This document shows positions 21,819-23,298 of a DNA stretch of 23,298 nt, piece by piece. A model generated the notes under the pieces. It ran no database searches, was not told where the DNA came from, and worked only from the letters and a program-made list of their open reading frames with translations. The DNA is taken from NCBI GenBank assembly GCA_900753715.1, contig CAAEAE010000054.1:1-23298 (forward strand), written 5' to 3'. The DNA comes from an uncultured Roseburia sp. (GTDB lineage Bacteria; Bacillota_A; Clostridia; Lachnospirales; Lachnospiraceae). The position numbers and the translations under genes are program-made. The first letter of the stretch is position 1; every line of letters starts with the position of its first letter.

Positions 21819-23228
21819 CTATGACAATGTGTTTAAAATACTGCGTGCTACCGAAATACCGTTTGCAGATGCCTGCTGTAATCCTCTTGTAACAGAAGCA
21901 CCATCTCCGATTGCACGAAGTCCTTTCACGCTGGTTTCAAAATCTTTGTCTACGACAACCTTATTGGAATAGAATTTTACTTCCACGCCGTAAAGCAGGG
22001 TCTCATCACTTGCAATTCCCGGTGTTACCTTATCAAGTGCCATAATCATCTCCTCGATATCCACCATGATACGATGCGGGAATACTAAGGAAAGGTCTCC
22101 CGGTACGGCATCCTTTAAGGTCGGAATCAGGTTGTTACGGCAGAGACGCTCTTCTGTTGTTCTTCTTCCTCTGCGGAAATCACCAAAGGTCTGCACTAAA
22201 ATTCTTCCGTCACAGAGCATATTGGAAAGCTGTGCAATCTGTTTTCCGTATTCAATCGGAGTCTTAAACGGCTTTGTAAAATTCTTGGACACCAAAACTG
22301 CAAAGTTCGTATTGTTGGTCTTTAACTCCTTGGACTTGTACGCATGACCGTTGACTACCGCAAGACCGTTATCGTAATACTCGGTTGCAACCTCTCCGGA
22401 AGGATTCGTACAGAAGGTACGCACTTTATCGTCAAATGTAGGCGTGTGGTATACCAGCTTTGCTTCATAGAGGTTCTCGTTTAAAAACTCCATTACCTCA
22501 TCACGCACTTCCACACGGACACCGATATCTACGGTTCCGACCTGGGTTTCTACGTTGTGCTGGTTACAGATATGGGAAAACCAGTCCGCACCTTCACGGC
22601 CTACCGCAGAGATAATCTCTTTTGCAAGATATGTCTCATCCTTGTCAGTGATGACACCGGTTGCTCGCTGTGTGCCGTCTTCCTCCTCCACGATAATATC
22701 CTTTACCATCGTGTCAAATTCCATCTCGACACCTTCCTCTAACAGATGCTCCTGTAATCTGGAATAAATTTTGTATCCCTCTTCTGTTCCAAGGTGGCGG
22801 ATTGGGCACTCGATTAATTTTAAGTTGGCATTGATTGCCTTTCTGCGGATTTCACGGATTTCTTTTGCCTTATCCACACCGTAAACCTTTGTGTCCGCTC
22901 CGAATTTCAGATAGATATCATCAGACTCTTTTAATAACTCCACGGTCTTATCATATCCTAAAATCTCCGGCAGATTCCCGCCTACGTCCGGGGAAAGGGA
23001 CAGCTTTCCATCGGAAAATGCGCCGGCTCCGGCAAATCCGGTCGTGATGGAGCACGGCTTACAGCCCACACACACCTTCGTTTTACGCTTCGGGCACTGT
23101 CTGTTTTCAATGCGTCTTCCCTTCTCAATCATTAAAATCTTTAAATCTTTTCTTGCATGAATCAACTCATATGCACAGAAAATTCCGGACGGACCCGCCC
23201 CTATAATAATCACATCATAATTCTTCAT
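21819..23228 (-). CDS. Uncharacterised FAD-dependent dehydrogenase (COG2509-like)
   Basis: A 469-residue flavoprotein. The dinucleotide fold opens with VIIIGAGPSG (G10, G12, G15) and an acidic strand end at E35. The second FAD motif GLRAIGDGASVTRGLQQA lies near the C-terminus. Between residues 45 and 59 is a four-cysteine group (C45, C53, C56, C59; CPKRKTKVCVGCKPC) followed by GFAGAGAFSDGKL, which matches the uncharacterised COG2509 group. The cysteines could bind a metal or act in thiol redox chemistry. The substrate and electron partner are unknown. ATG 23228 has AGGAGG 7 bases upstream. It is the first complete gene of the minus-strand run. Only 70 bases remain before the window edge, so the operon may begin further upstream. 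Confidence 0.9.
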   Translation of the reverse strand: MKNYDVIIIGAGPSGIFCAYELIHARKDLKILMIEKGRRIENRQCPKRKTKVCVGCKPCSITTGFAGAGAFSDGKLSLSPDVGGNLPEILGYDKTVELLKESDDIYLKFGADTKVYGVDKAKEIREIRRKAINANLKLIECPIRHLGTEEGYKIYSRLQEHLLEEGVEMEFDTMVKDIIVEEEDGTQRATGVITDKDETYLAKEIISAVGREGADWFSHICNQHNVETQVGTVDIGVRVEVRDEVMEFLNENLYEAKLVYHTPTFDDKVRTFCTNPSGEVATEYYDNGLAVVNGHAYKSKELKTNNTNFAVLVSKNFTKPFKTPIEYGKQIAQLSNMLCDGRILVQTFGDFRRGRRTTEERLCRNNLIPTLKDAVPGDLSLVFPHRIMVDIEEMIMALDKVTPGIASDETLLYGVEVKFYSNKVVVDKDFETSVKGLRAIGDGASVTRGLQQASANGISVARSILNTLS

Positions 23229-23257
23229 TTTGTTTCCTCCTGAAAAAGTTTTATCTT

Positions 23258-23298
23258 TTATGCTTCCACTACAAGAAATCTTCCGTCCGGAAGAGCAA
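23258..23298 (-). CDS. Possible C-terminal tail of a gene continuing past the window
   Basis: On the minus strand one frame is open from the window edge and reads ALPDGRFLVVEA followed by TAA (23258-23260). It stops 29 bases before the FAD gene, just ahead of that gene's ribosome site. Spacing and composition fit the end of an upstream operon gene, but 13 codons are too few to be sure and the product cannot be named. Confidence 0.35.
   Translation of the reverse strand, partial: ALPDGRFLVVEA

Noticed and set aside
1..23298. Mobile elements, tRNA genes, CRISPR arrays, riboswitches
   Set aside because: Genes are densely packed. I saw no transposase, terminal inverted repeats, direct-repeat arrays, tRNA-like cloverleaf or known riboswitch core. 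A tRNAscan and Rfam search would settle the RNA part.

Overview
The window looks like chromosomal DNA of an anaerobic, low-to-mid GC Firmicute, most likely a Lachnospiraceae (Clostridia). The clues are a very large fused 2-hydroxyacyl-CoA dehydratase activase-type protein, an oxygen-sensitive-type hybrid cluster protein, a PdaA-type cortex muramic-lactam deacetylase (which suggests endospore formation), strong AGGAGG-type ribosome binding sites, and the style of the HtpG and ABC-F proteins. I cannot name the genus. No phage, IS element, tRNA, rRNA or CRISPR array was seen, and no gene-free stretch exceeds 300 bases. The longest is the 240-base divergent region at 9312-9551.

Layout. (1) 1-2921, plus strand: the C-terminal two thirds of a giant iron-sulfur activase/dehydratase fusion, whose 5' end lies outside the window. 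(2) A bidirectional terminator at 2936-2974 separates it from a minus-strand run transcribed from about 9311 down to 2957: an unrecognised 921-residue zinc-ribbon/helical-repeat/PH-like protein, pdaA, hcp and a membrane glycosyltransferase of the GtrB/DPM1 type. (3) 9552-15483, plus strand: htpG (Hsp90) behind a near-perfect CIRCE operator, then two ABC half-transporters that together look like an asymmetric YheI/YheH (BmrC/BmrD)-type heterodimeric exporter. (4) 23298-15485, minus strand: a tightly packed seven-gene run with gaps of 0-42 bases. It encodes a COG2509-like FAD protein, a PrsA/parvulin-like lipoprotein, a MATE transporter, UppP, thymidine kinase, an ABC-F ATPase and a patatin-like phospholipase. 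It meets the ABC exporter operon tail-to-tail with one base between the stop codons. A possible gene tail at the right edge may belong to the same run.

Themes. Envelope and stress functions dominate: cortex modification, undecaprenyl phosphate recycling, lipid-linked glycosyl transfer, secreted-protein folding, drug export, Hsp90 and NO/hydroxylamine detoxification. The candidate for something undescribed is the 921-residue protein at 6546-9311. It combines an N-terminal domain, a four-Cys zinc ribbon, a fast-evolving linker, about six degenerate 50-residue helical repeats, a PH-like domain and a second terminal zinc ribbon. It is transcribed divergently from the CIRCE-controlled htpG. Its function cannot be named from sequence alone.
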